DNA from: Thermoproteales archaeon
GTDB lineage: Archaea > Thermoproteota > Thermoprotei > Thermoproteales > Thermocladiaceae
Assembly: GCA_027068725.1 (NCBI GenBank)
Contig: JAMOMD010000344.1
Span: 1-6,686 of the forward strand
Direction of reading: 5' to 3'
DNA: 6,686 bases
Under the pieces are notes generated by a model, which ran no database searches, was not told the origin of the DNA, and worked only from the letters and a program-made list of their open reading frames with translations. The stretch's first letter is position 1. The number at the start of each line of letters is the position of its first letter. A program made the position numbers and the translations under genes. Below, one piece after another: positions 1-4,765 of this stretch.

Positions 1-1124
1 ATTTTAGAGAGTTGAAACTTCCTGACATTAGCACACCAGCACCTCTAACAAAGATCTTGACTGGAATAAACGTGACAACATGCAGAGACTTGAAACATGT
101 TCTAAATAATATTAGACAGCAAATACTTAAGATTCTCGAACAGGTAGATGTCAGTGATAGAACTAGACTAGTGCACTGTCTACTTCACACATCTTCACTA
201 TTCTTGCCGTTACTAGAGATCTTGTACATACTTGAACTATGCTCAAGAGGATGCATTAGTGAGAAAGATGCTTGTTATAACATTACTTTACTGACAGATA
301 CAATAGTTAGGAGTATTGGTGTAAGTGTAGTATCAGGAACAGTGCCGGGGATTGTTGTGATGTTATCAACGTCGAAGAATATTGATTATATGTCTGTAGC
401 TAGAGTAGTGGCGAAATTAGCGGAGAAGAACTTTCTAATAATTGTAGCTGGTAGTTTAGCTAAGATACTTGAGTTTGTTACATTAGATGATGAGGGTCAC
501 ACAGTTTACGATCTCTATCCTGATAATGTTATAAAGTGTGTTCCTATTATTGGAACACTACATTATGCTGGCGTGCTCGTTAGGGCAGCTGAGATTTTTG
601 CTGGAATAGATCTTGGAGGAAACATATCTAAAGTTCATAATTATGTCTTTACAAAATTGGGAGCATGTGCAGTAGTTGTAGGTCCTGTTGAGAAGATGCT
701 CATACCTGTCGCGCTGGCGTTATGTAGACTTGGAGTTCCCATAATCACGTACGGCGTGAAGCTGCCTATTGAGATCAGATCTATCCTAGACTGGTGGAAT
801 GCTAAGGATGCGAGAGAGGGAAAGAACCTGACTGTTGAAGCTATTCCAAGATGGTTACTCACGTATGCTGAAGATACTCAAGATCTTGTTCAGAAGGTCG
901 CGCTGTCCTGTTTCAGAATTTGTGATAACTCAAGGTGTAGATTAGCGAAATTGAGCACTTACATATCTCTTAGCAATGGCATAACAGACGATGTTCTAAG
1001 ACTAGTACGTACAGAGAGCGAGATTCCTCTCTCTACTCGAGACGCGATACTTAACATGTTAAGAGAGCGTGGATGGTCTGAGCGTGAAGTTCCTGTAGAT
1101 GTTGATCTTACTCAAGCTCAATAA
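1..1124 (+). CDS. CO dehydrogenase alpha subunit (CdhA)-like protein, C-terminal part, cluster ligands apparently lost; 5' end outside window
   Basis: The frame is open to the left edge, so this is probably the 3' part of a longer gene (CdhA is about 780-800 aa); a TTG at 12 would give 370 aa but has no clear Shine-Dalgarno. Numbering from that TTG, residues ~98-340 follow the order of CdhA landmarks as I recall them: GTVPGIV (109-115), the DDEGHTVYDLYP segment (159-170), an IGT...RAAEIFA stretch (180-197), a CRLGVPII strand (238-245), and a C-terminal block with RLAKLSTYI (310-318) and LVRTESEIPL (331-340). Archaeal CdhA is the Ni-Fe-S subunit that oxidises CO. Here the positions expected to be cluster cysteines read T120, S148 and about L183, and the ferredoxin-like CxxCxxCxxxC region is absent, although other cysteines remain (24, 56, 77, 81, 88). 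There are no internal stops, so it looks maintained rather than decayed. I infer a non-catalytic or repurposed paralogue. The 3' end overlaps the convergent pyrophosphohydrolase by 17 bp. The family call is fairly secure, the role unknown. Confidence 0.65.
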   Translation, partial: FRELKLPDISTPAPLTKILTGINVTTCRDLKHVLNNIRQQILKILEQVDVSDRTRLVHCLLHTSSLFLPLLEILYILELCSRGCISEKDACYNITLLTDTIVRSIGVSVVSGTVPGIVVMLSTSKNIDYMSVARVVAKLAEKNFLIIVAGSLAKILEFVTLDDEGHTVYDLYPDNVIKCVPIIGTLHYAGVLVRAAEIFAGIDLGGNISKVHNYVFTKLGACAVVVGPVEKMLIPVALALCRLGVPIITYGVKLPIEIRSILDWWNAKDAREGKNLTVEAIPRWLLTYAEDTQDLVQKVALSCFRICDNSRCRLAKLSTYISLSNGITDDVLRLVRTESEIPLSTRDAILNMLRERGWSEREVPVDVDLTQAQ

Positions 1125-1413
1125 CTATACCTTTAGTGAAGCCTCCTCGCTCAAGCCTCTTCCTCTCCTTGATTTCCAAGACTTTACCTAAGTCAGCACC
1201 CAGTTCTTTAGCTAATGCGTCAACTACCTCGAGAATATCTGCAAGCTCCTCCAATGTTCTATTCTTGATAAACTCCTCGACCTCTTCCTGAAGCTTCTTG
1301 ATAAGCTCCTCAATGAGCTCCTGACCCTGTACCTGCTTGATGATCCTGAACTTCTTGCCTTCTCTCTCAAGAATTTCTGGAATCCTGTCACGGACAAGCT
1401 TCCTTACTGGCAT
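1108..1413 (-). CDS. MazG-superfamily (all-alpha) nucleotide pyrophosphohydrolase, house-cleaning type
   Basis: This 101-aa protein opens with KLVRDRIPEIL (residues 5-15), the hallmark of the phosphoribosyl-ATP pyrophosphohydrolase-like family (COG4997) within the all-alpha NTP-PPase/MazG superfamily. The acidic metal-binding residues follow: E43-E44-x2-E47 on one helix and E56-x2-D59 on the next. The tail ERGGFTKGIVIE (88-99) is also typical. The length matches the family's usual 100-110 aa. Such enzymes hydrolyse NTPs to NMP and pyrophosphate using Mg2+, and are thought to clear non-canonical nucleotides; the actual substrate cannot be read from the sequence. No his genes are nearby, so a HisE role is unlikely. 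The ATG at 1413 lies about 23 bp from the centre of an AT block, which suggests a leaderless mRNA. The last 17 bp overlap the 3' end of the convergent CdhA-like gene. Confidence 0.85.
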   Translation of the reverse strand: MPVRKLVRDRIPEILEREGKKFRIIKQVQGQELIEELIKKLQEEVEEFIKNRTLEELADILEVVDALAKELGADLGKVLEIKERKRLERGGFTKGIVIELE

Positions 1414-1427
1414 TCGAGGTCTGCCTC

Positions 1428-1445
1428 TTCGAAATATTTTTTAGT
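1428..1445. promoter_or_regulatory. Shared divergent TATA element for pyrophosphohydrolase and rpl22
   Basis: The 53-bp gap between the two divergent starts contains one AT-rich block, GAAATATTTTTT at 1431-1442. Read on the minus strand it is a good BRE/TATA-like string (CTAAAAAATATTTC) centred about 23 bp from the ATG at 1413. On the plus strand it lies about 29 bp from the ATG at 1467. Archaeal transcription starts some 25-27 bp downstream of the TATA centre, so both mRNAs would begin at or within a few bases of their start codons. Neither start has a convincing Shine-Dalgarno at the right distance. No second TATA candidate is visible in the gap. Whether one element serves both directions is inference. 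Confidence 0.55.
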
Positions 1446-1466
1446 CTACATGATCTACACAGCGCA

Positions 1467-2018
1467 ATGTCACGTTGGCATTGGTCAGTTACTGAGGAGG
1501 AGATCATCGAGAGGACATTCAGGAAGTTCGGTGTGAGACCTAGTCCAGAGCAGATTGTGAAGGCTGCTGGCCGCGAGTACAGGATAAGCTGGAAGAAGGC
1601 GATCGAGACAGCTAGGTTCATCAAGTACTGGACGCTCAAGCAGGCACAGTGGTACCTTGAGCAGGTCGTGAAGCTGAAGATGCCTATACCAATCAGGACA
1701 TATAAGAAGAAGCAGGCACACCATGCAACACCCTGGAGAGGATGGCCAGTAGCCAAGTGGCCAGTCAAGGTAGCTAAGGCATTCCTAGAAGTCCTGCAGA
1801 ACCTCGAGAACAATGCAATATACAAGGGACTTGACGTGAACAGGGTAGTCCTGATACATGTCGCAACACACAAGGGCAGAAAGATATGGAACTACATGCC
1901 AAGAGCATTTGGTAGAGCAACACCATGGGTACAGGACACAGTACACATAGAGATCGTGGGTGTCGAACTACCAGCAGAGAACGTGCCAAAGAGACTGAGA
2001 CTAGTACCATTCAAGTAA
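1467..2018 (+). CDS. rpl22: 50S ribosomal protein L22 (uL22), archaeal type
   Basis: uL22 binds domains of 23S rRNA and lines the peptide exit tunnel with its extended beta hairpin. The diagnostic region runs from about residue 68 to 165: the KLKMPIPIRTYKKK strand, WPVKVAKAFLEVLQN, the NNAIYKGLDV segment, and the conserved tip and strand HKGRKIWNYMPRAFGRATP, followed by VHIEIVGVE. At 183 aa it is longer than the roughly 155 aa usual in archaea. The extra length is an N-terminal segment of about 13-20 residues (around 9-28) and a basic C-terminal tail (PKRLRLVPFK). In most archaea rpl22 sits inside the S10 operon between S19 and S3; here it stands alone, with a pyrophosphohydrolase upstream and a tRNA downstream. 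The ATG at 1467 is supported by the TATA block about 29 bp upstream, which implies a nearly leaderless transcript. Confidence 0.95.
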   Translation: MSRWHWSVTEEEIIERTFRKFGVRPSPEQIVKAAGREYRISWKKAIETARFIKYWTLKQAQWYLEQVVKLKMPIPIRTYKKKQAHHATPWRGWPVAKWPVKVAKAFLEVLQNLENNAIYKGLDVNRVVLIHVATHKGRKIWNYMPRAFGRATPWVQDTVHIEIVGVELPAENVPKRLRLVPFK

Positions 2019-2024
2019 AATCAA

Positions 2025-2081
2025 GGTCAGGGGGTGCGGCCCTTCTCCTCACAGATCGGTCTGAGAGGTGCTTCATCACTA
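2025..2081 (-). ncRNA. Weak candidate C/D box sRNA antisense to the rpl22-tRNA gap
   Basis: On the minus strand a perfect C box GTGATGA (2079-2073) and a perfect D box CTGA (2030-2027) lie 42 nt apart, the same overall size as the clear C/D sRNAs further on. The internal boxes are poor: D' would be CCGA (2059-2056, 13 nt after C) and C' GTGAGGA (2052-2046), leaving 13- and 15-nt guides. No promoter or terminal stem is evident. It could be chance; it is listed because true sRNAs are abundant nearby. Confidence 0.25.
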
Positions 2082-2106
2082 ACTTCTCAATACAAGACTA
2101 ACAAAA

Positions 2107-2122
2107 AGAGAAAGACTTATAG
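2107..2122 (+). promoter_or_regulatory. BRE/TATA promoter of tRNA-Ala
   Basis: A purine-rich BRE-like stretch (AGAGAAAGA, 2107-2115) is followed directly by CTTATA (2116-2121). Transcription would start about 25 bp downstream, near 2142-2146, leaving a leader of roughly 10-13 nt before the mature tRNA 5' end at 2155. This fits normal archaeal tRNA promoters and implies transcription independent of rpl22. Confidence 0.5.
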
Positions 2123-2154
2123 CTCCAACTCAGTCCCAGCAATACGATAGCAAA

Positions 2155-2231
2155 GGGCCGGTAGTCTAGCCTGGAAGGATGCCCGCTTGGCGCGCGGGTG
2201 ATCCCGGGTTCAAATCCCGGCCGGTCCACCA
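2155..2231 (+). tRNA. tRNA-Ala, anticodon GGC, encoded CCA
   Basis: A complete cloverleaf can be drawn. The acceptor stem pairs 2155-2161 with 2221-2227 and includes G3-U70, the main alanine identity pair. The D stem is 2164-2167 with 2177-2180. The anticodon stem is 2182-2186 with 2194-2198 around loop TTGGCGC, with anticodon GGC at 2189-2191, reading the Ala codon GCC. The T stem is 2204-2208 with 2216-2220 around loop TTCAAAT. The discriminator is A2228, and CCA is encoded at 2229-2231. There is no intron. Position 15 is G (2169) facing C48 (2203), the pair at which archaeosine is placed, so this tRNA is a likely substrate of the pathway served by the GAT-QueC gene in the same window. Confidence 0.97.
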
Positions 2232-2264
2232 AATTCTAATGTTTAGCAATTTCTAATAAAAATA

Positions 2265-2324
2265 GGAAGATGATGAGCCGTCCCTCCCCTGAATAAATGA
2301 AGAATTTTCACTCGACTGATAATA
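2265..2324 (+). ncRNA. C/D box sRNA A (2'-O-methylation guide), downstream of tRNA-Ala
   Basis: The boxes are ordered and spaced as in archaeal C/D sRNAs: C ATGATGA (2270-2276), a 12-nt guide GCCGTCCCTCCC, D' CTGA (2289-2292), a 4-nt spacer, C' ATGAAGA (2297-2303, one mismatch), a 12-nt guide ATTTTCACTCGA, and D CTGA (2316-2319). By the N+5 rule the methylated bases would be the fifth base of GGGAGGGACGGC and the fifth base (G) of TCGAGTGAAAAT. The second target contains GAGTGAAAA, which resembles a conserved domain I segment of 23S rRNA just before CCUGAAACC (from memory, unchecked). In the archaeal RNP, L7Ae, Nop5 and fibrillarin would bind it. It starts about 35 nt after the tRNA with no strong TATA of its own, so co-transcription with tRNA-Ala is possible. 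Confidence 0.85.
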
Positions 2325-2496
2325 CAAAATTTCCGAGAAATTACGCATTTCTGTCTACATAAATTATTGTTACTTCATTCTCGAAACAGCATTATAACTC
2401 TCTAGATTCCAGACCCTTGACTATACTTGATATTAGCAAAAGATTGCAGAATTCTACCATGAAAGTTTAGTATTAAGTTTATGTTAATGTTTTTTC
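2325..2496. other. AT-rich intergenic stretch with a possible plus-strand T-tract terminator
   Basis: No open reading frame, C/D box pair or stable hairpin stands out in these roughly 170 bases. The only notable element is a run of six T (2490-2495) within GTTTTTTCTCT. On the plus strand it could end a transcript that started at tRNA-Ala or sRNA A, as archaeal RNA polymerase terminates at such tracts. It also abuts the 3' end of the minus-strand sRNA B. Confidence 0.3.
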
Positions 2497-2566
2497 TCTA
2501 TCAGCGTTGGCAAAGCTCATCATTTGTTAGTAGGATGTGTCAGAAGGTGAGGGTTCATCATTTGTT
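2497..2566 (-). ncRNA. C/D box sRNA B (2'-O-methylation guide), possibly two modules
   Basis: On the minus strand: C ATGATGA (2561-2555), an 11-nt guide ACCCTCACCTT, D' CTGA (2543-2540), a 16-nt spacer, C' ATGATGA (2523-2517), a 12-nt guide GCTTTGCCAACG, and D CTGA (2504-2501). All four boxes match consensus exactly, which makes chance very unlikely. The predicted target cores are AAGGTGAGGGT (fifth base U methylated) and CGTTGGCAAAGC (fifth base G). The D'-C' spacer of 16 nt is much longer than the 4-6 nt of its neighbours, and both C and C' are preceded by CAA, so this may be two adjacent modules rather than one standard sRNA. No clear promoter sits 25-30 bp upstream, so processing from a longer minus-strand transcript is possible. 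Confidence 0.75.
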
Positions 2567-2685
2567 CTTTAAATTTCAAAATGTTTAGTTCTCTAGAAGG
2601 AGCCTCATTCATGTTCGGGAGGGGGACGCAACATCACATTTCAGCCCCCGGACGTCCAGTTATTGATACTTGTTCTAGTTTATAA
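2567..2685 (+). other. GC-rich hairpin overlapping a possible 24-34 codon micro-ORF
   Basis: A TATA-like CTTTAAAT (2568-2575) is followed by AAGGAG (2597-2602) and, 8 nt later, an ATG at 2611 that opens 24 codons ending at TAA 2683-2685; an in-frame ATG at 2581 would give 34 codons. The same bases can fold: 2611-2619 pairs with 2647-2655 (nine pairs including two G-U), extended by 2621-2622 with 2645-2646 across an A bulge, leaving a 22-nt loop. The G-U pairs form only in a plus-strand RNA. No ACA box follows the stem, so a standard H/ACA RNA is not supported. I cannot tell whether it is a coding microgene, a structured RNA or neither. Confidence 0.25.
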
Positions 2686-2715
2686 ACTCAAAATTTGTGC
2701 TTTATAAGAAAGTGA

Positions 2716-2776
2716 TTAGTCAGTCTAGGCGTTGGTCATCACGTGAGTTCAGTTGTCGCAGGTTTCATCATTTGAG
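2716..2776 (-). ncRNA. C/D box sRNA C (2'-O-methylation guide), in the 3' trailer of the radical SAM gene
   Basis: On the minus strand: C ATGATGA (2771-2765), a 12-nt guide AACCTGCGACAA, D' CTGA (2752-2749), a 6-nt spacer, C' GTGATGA (2742-2736), a 12-nt guide CCAACGCCTAGA, and D CTGA (2723-2720). All four boxes are perfect and both guides are exactly 12 nt. The predicted targets are TTGTCGCAGGTT (fifth base C methylated) and TCTAGGCGTTGG (fifth base G). It lies about 60 nt downstream of the radical SAM stop codon on the same strand, and no good TATA is seen in between. It may therefore be cut from the 3' end of that operon's transcript. Confidence 0.88.
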
Positions 2777-2833
2777 GGATGATGAGTACGGAGCTCAATG
2801 AGTAGATGATTAGCTGGGGAACGACTGACCTTG
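2774..2833 (+). ncRNA. C/D box sRNA D (2'-O-methylation guide), head to head with sRNA C
   Basis: Boxes: C ATGATGA (2779-2785), a 12-nt guide GTACGGAGCTCA, D' ATGA (2798-2801, one mismatch to CTGA), a 4-nt spacer, C' ATGATTA (2806-2812, one mismatch), a 12-nt guide GCTGGGGAACGA, and D CTGA (2825-2828). A terminal stem AGGG/CCTT (2775-2778 with 2829-2832) closes the kink-turn end. Predicted targets are TGAGCTCCGTAC (fifth base C methylated) and TCGTTCCCCAGC (fifth base U). The RNA ends directly against the stop codon of the convergent radical SAM gene at 2834. The nearest plus-strand TATA-like element is CTTTATAAG (2700-2708), which would start a precursor near 2730. Confidence 0.75.
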
Positions 2834-4402
2834 TTACTTTTGTTCTGCTACTGCTTCTACAGCTGTTGCTTTGTGTTCTAGTGCTCCTTCTGCTACTTGT
2901 TCGAGGTATTCTTTTAGTTTCTTTTCTATTCCTTTCTTTTTCCATTCTACAAATTTTATGAATAGTGATAGTAGTCCTCGGACTGCGAAGTTTCTCTTTT
3001 CTTTAACATACATTTCAACAAGTTTTGGAGCCCAGTAGAGTGAGTGTTCTAGGCATTTCCACATGACTTCTATATGTTCGGGCTTTATCCTGAAGTTGAG
3101 TAGTGATCTCTTGTCCTTGAGTACGCCCATTGGGACAAGGTACATCGGCACAATGAGGCTTGGGTAAGGCTTGAGTCGGTCTATTAGTTCGGCAGTTTTC
3201 ATGCAGTCGTCAGGTGTCTCTTCAGGAATGTTCAAGATCACTGTTGCTGCTGGTACTACACCAACATCTGCCATTATTGCAAATGCTTCCTCGACAATTT
3301 CTGGCCAGTTGTCTGCCTTGTATGGTGCAGCTTTTCCAGGCATTATAATTTTCGCAAGTCTTGGAGAGCCAGTCTCTATTCCTGTCTGGACACCAATGAA
3401 CGTCTGTCCTGTTTTGCTGAATATCATCTCGGTCAGCTTGCTCAGTATGCGGCCATTCTTCTGTGCGTAGACTACCGCTGCTAGACTCACGTGTGCCCAG
3501 CCAACACTCTCGGCATGTTTGAGGACCATCTCGTGCAGCTTTATCAGGGGCTCTGCTCTAGGTCTCACACCATCTGCACCATAGAGTAGGACATCTTCTG
3601 AGTGGAGAAGTACGTGGTTAACTCCATGTTTCTTGTTGACAAGTATCTCTGCTTCAATCTTCTCAAGTGGTATGTATCTAAGTGGTCTCAGGGTGACACT
3701 ACAGAATCTGCAGTGTCTTGGACAGCCTCTCATTATTTCTACAAGACCATTAACGCTCGGTGCTTTAATGACAGGAATCTCGTCTATGCTTGGAACTTCG
3801 TCTGCACCAACGAAGACATATCTTGGCAAGGGCTCATTGTTTAGCACTTTTTCAGCTATCTTGACAATGATCTTCTCTGCCTCTCCATCAATGACACAAT
3901 CAACACCCCACTTCTCCCAGAGATCTTCAACATGTAGCCACTGCCATGCAGCTGGTCCTCCGATAATTATCTTGCCTCCTCTCTTCTTGAAGTTCCTGAC
4001 AGGTTCGCTCTCCATGAGCTTAATGAAGTACTTCCTGTTCACTGGCTCTCTCTTAGTAACAGCCCACCATGTGTTACTCGGCGCGCAGAATGCAAAGAAG
4101 TCGTGATGACCAATCAGGAGTGCCTTAGCTCTTGTAAGATACTTGTCTAGATAATCAGGATCGATGACAGCTGCCTTGAATCCTGCCTCTTGGAGAGCTG
4201 CCTCAACCTTTCTCAGACCGTAAGGAGCCTCTCTTGGTCTTCCATACTTGTCGCACTTTGGCTTTGGTGCACATATCCACATCCAGAGAAATTCAGGAAG
4301 ACCAATAGCGGGACTCGTAGTCATGAAGCCTATGAACTCCTTCCCATGGTGATTAGTCATCAATGTTCGGTCAACAGTGATTACGAAGTCGAGGTCTAGC
4401 AT
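2834..4402 (-). CDS. Radical SAM protein with B12-binding-like N-terminal domain (COG1032 type), function unknown
   Basis: This 522-aa protein has C227-x3-C231-x2-C234 (GCPRHCRFC), the site for the SAM-binding [4Fe-4S] cluster. N-terminal to it are landmarks of the cobalamin-binding-like domain in COG1032 proteins: KIIIGGP (144-150) and VIDGEAE (170-176). After it comes GIETGSPRLAK (341-351), typical of the radical SAM barrel in this group. The base-off B12 motif DxHxxG is not seen, so cobalamin binding is doubtful. The C-terminus (~470-522) is Lys/Glu/Ala rich and probably helical. The N-terminus, with the FVITVDRTLMTNHHGKEF stretch (6-23), resembles a conserved crenarchaeal family I recall without an assigned function. 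The ATG at 4402 overlaps the upstream gene's TAG by 7 bp, implying translational coupling. It is the last gene of a three-gene operon. The substrate is unknown; it does not look like RaSEA of the ArcS pathway. Confidence 0.85.
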   Translation of the reverse strand: MLDLDFVITVDRTLMTNHHGKEFIGFMTTSPAIGLPEFLWMWICAPKPKCDKYGRPREAPYGLRKVEAALQEAGFKAAVIDPDYLDKYLTRAKALLIGHHDFFAFCAPSNTWWAVTKREPVNRKYFIKLMESEPVRNFKKRGGKIIIGGPAAWQWLHVEDLWEKWGVDCVIDGEAEKIIVKIAEKVLNNEPLPRYVFVGADEVPSIDEIPVIKAPSVNGLVEIMRGCPRHCRFCSVTLRPLRYIPLEKIEAEILVNKKHGVNHVLLHSEDVLLYGADGVRPRAEPLIKLHEMVLKHAESVGWAHVSLAAVVYAQKNGRILSKLTEMIFSKTGQTFIGVQTGIETGSPRLAKIIMPGKAAPYKADNWPEIVEEAFAIMADVGVVPAATVILNIPEETPDDCMKTAELIDRLKPYPSLIVPMYLVPMGVLKDKRSLLNFRIKPEHIEVMWKCLEHSLYWAPKLVEMYVKEKRNFAVRGLLSLFIKFVEWKKKGIEKKLKEYLEQVAEGALEHKATAVEAVAEQK

Positions 4403-4755
4403 AGACTCACTTCGTGTATCCCAAGCTTATTCAAGACTCTTAAAGCAGAATCTCTAAGTCCTGAATCATCCACAATTAAGTAAACCTGATCAACCTTGCC
4501 TAGCTCACGCACACTAGTATCAAGAATTTTCTCAAGTTCTTGACAACTATTAAATATGTAAAGTCTTATACCAACATTCAGATTCGATAGAAGAGCTTCG
4601 CGAACTCTAGGAATCGTTGAGATAACTCCTGCACCTCTAATTATTATGTATAGATACGATGACTTCACTTGACGAAGCTTCTCTATTATTTCAATAAGCT
4701 TCTTTTCAAGTCTATCACACTTCTCGTCTGCTATAACTATTGCACAGAACTTCAT
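4396..4755 (-). CDS. Small alpha/beta protein of unknown function, middle gene of radical SAM operon
   Basis: I do not recognise this 119-aa protein. It shows regular strand-helix alternation: strands near FCAIVIAD (3-10), YLYIIIRGAGV (35-45), IRLYIFNS (63-70) and QVYLIVDD (90-97), each followed by an amphipathic helix, the first being Lys/Glu rich (13-30). This suggests a small Rossmann-like or flavodoxin-like fold. There is no signal peptide, membrane segment or Cys cluster (Cys 4, 13, 72 and the C-terminal 119). The start is preceded by GGAAGT at a plausible Shine-Dalgarno distance, 10 bp after the stop of the upstream gene, and its end overlaps the radical SAM start by 7 bp. The tight packing suggests joint expression and possibly a complex with its neighbours. 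Confidence 0.75.
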   Translation of the reverse strand: MKFCAIVIADEKCDRLEKKLIEIIEKLRQVKSSYLYIIIRGAGVISTIPRVREALLSNLNVGIRLYIFNSCQELEKILDTSVRELGKVDQVYLIVDDSGLRDSALRVLNKLGIHEVSLC

Positions 4756-4765
4756 AACTACTTCC

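Noticed and set aside
484..498. ATGATGA C-box match inside the CdhA-like gene
   Set aside because: No CTGA follows 10-13 nt downstream and no C'/D half is present, so it is a chance coding match.
1388..1873. 161-codon open frame on the minus strand opposite rpl22
   Set aside because: It lies antisense to a certain ribosomal protein gene, is rich in Cys/Ser/Leu with no recognisable motif, and has no promoter.
2611..2657. H/ACA box sRNA
   Set aside because: The hairpin lacks an internal pseudouridylation pocket flanked by two stems, and no ACA follows its 3' side.
2641..2663. Minus-strand CTGA followed by GTGATGT as a fifth C/D sRNA
   Set aside because: There is no C box 12 nt upstream of the CTGA (the bases read ATAACTG) and the final D box would be CCGA; only half the pattern is present.
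2517..2774. Three copies of TCATCATTTG considered as a CRISPR or direct-repeat array
   Set aside because: The repeats are only 10 bp, irregularly spaced, and fully explained as C/C' boxes with their flank.
2739..2945. 68-codon minus-strand frame spanning the radical SAM 3' end and the sRNA region
   Set aside because: It is out of frame with the radical SAM gene, has low-complexity Arg/Ser/Thr composition, and crosses two well-supported sRNAs.
3633..4106. 157-codon and smaller open frames on the plus strand within the radical SAM gene
   Set aside because: They are antisense shadows of a motif-bearing protein; composition is Ser/Thr/Leu rich with no family signature.
4101..4107. GTGATGA C-box match on the strand opposite the radical SAM gene
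   Set aside because: No D' or D box lies at the required distance.
2834..4402. Identification of the radical SAM protein as RaSEA, the partner of ArcS in archaeosine synthesis
   Set aside because: Its B12-binding-like N-terminal domain (GGP, GEAE) and CxxxCxxC context fit COG1032 proteins, and lineages using GAT-QueC are not expected to need RaSEA.
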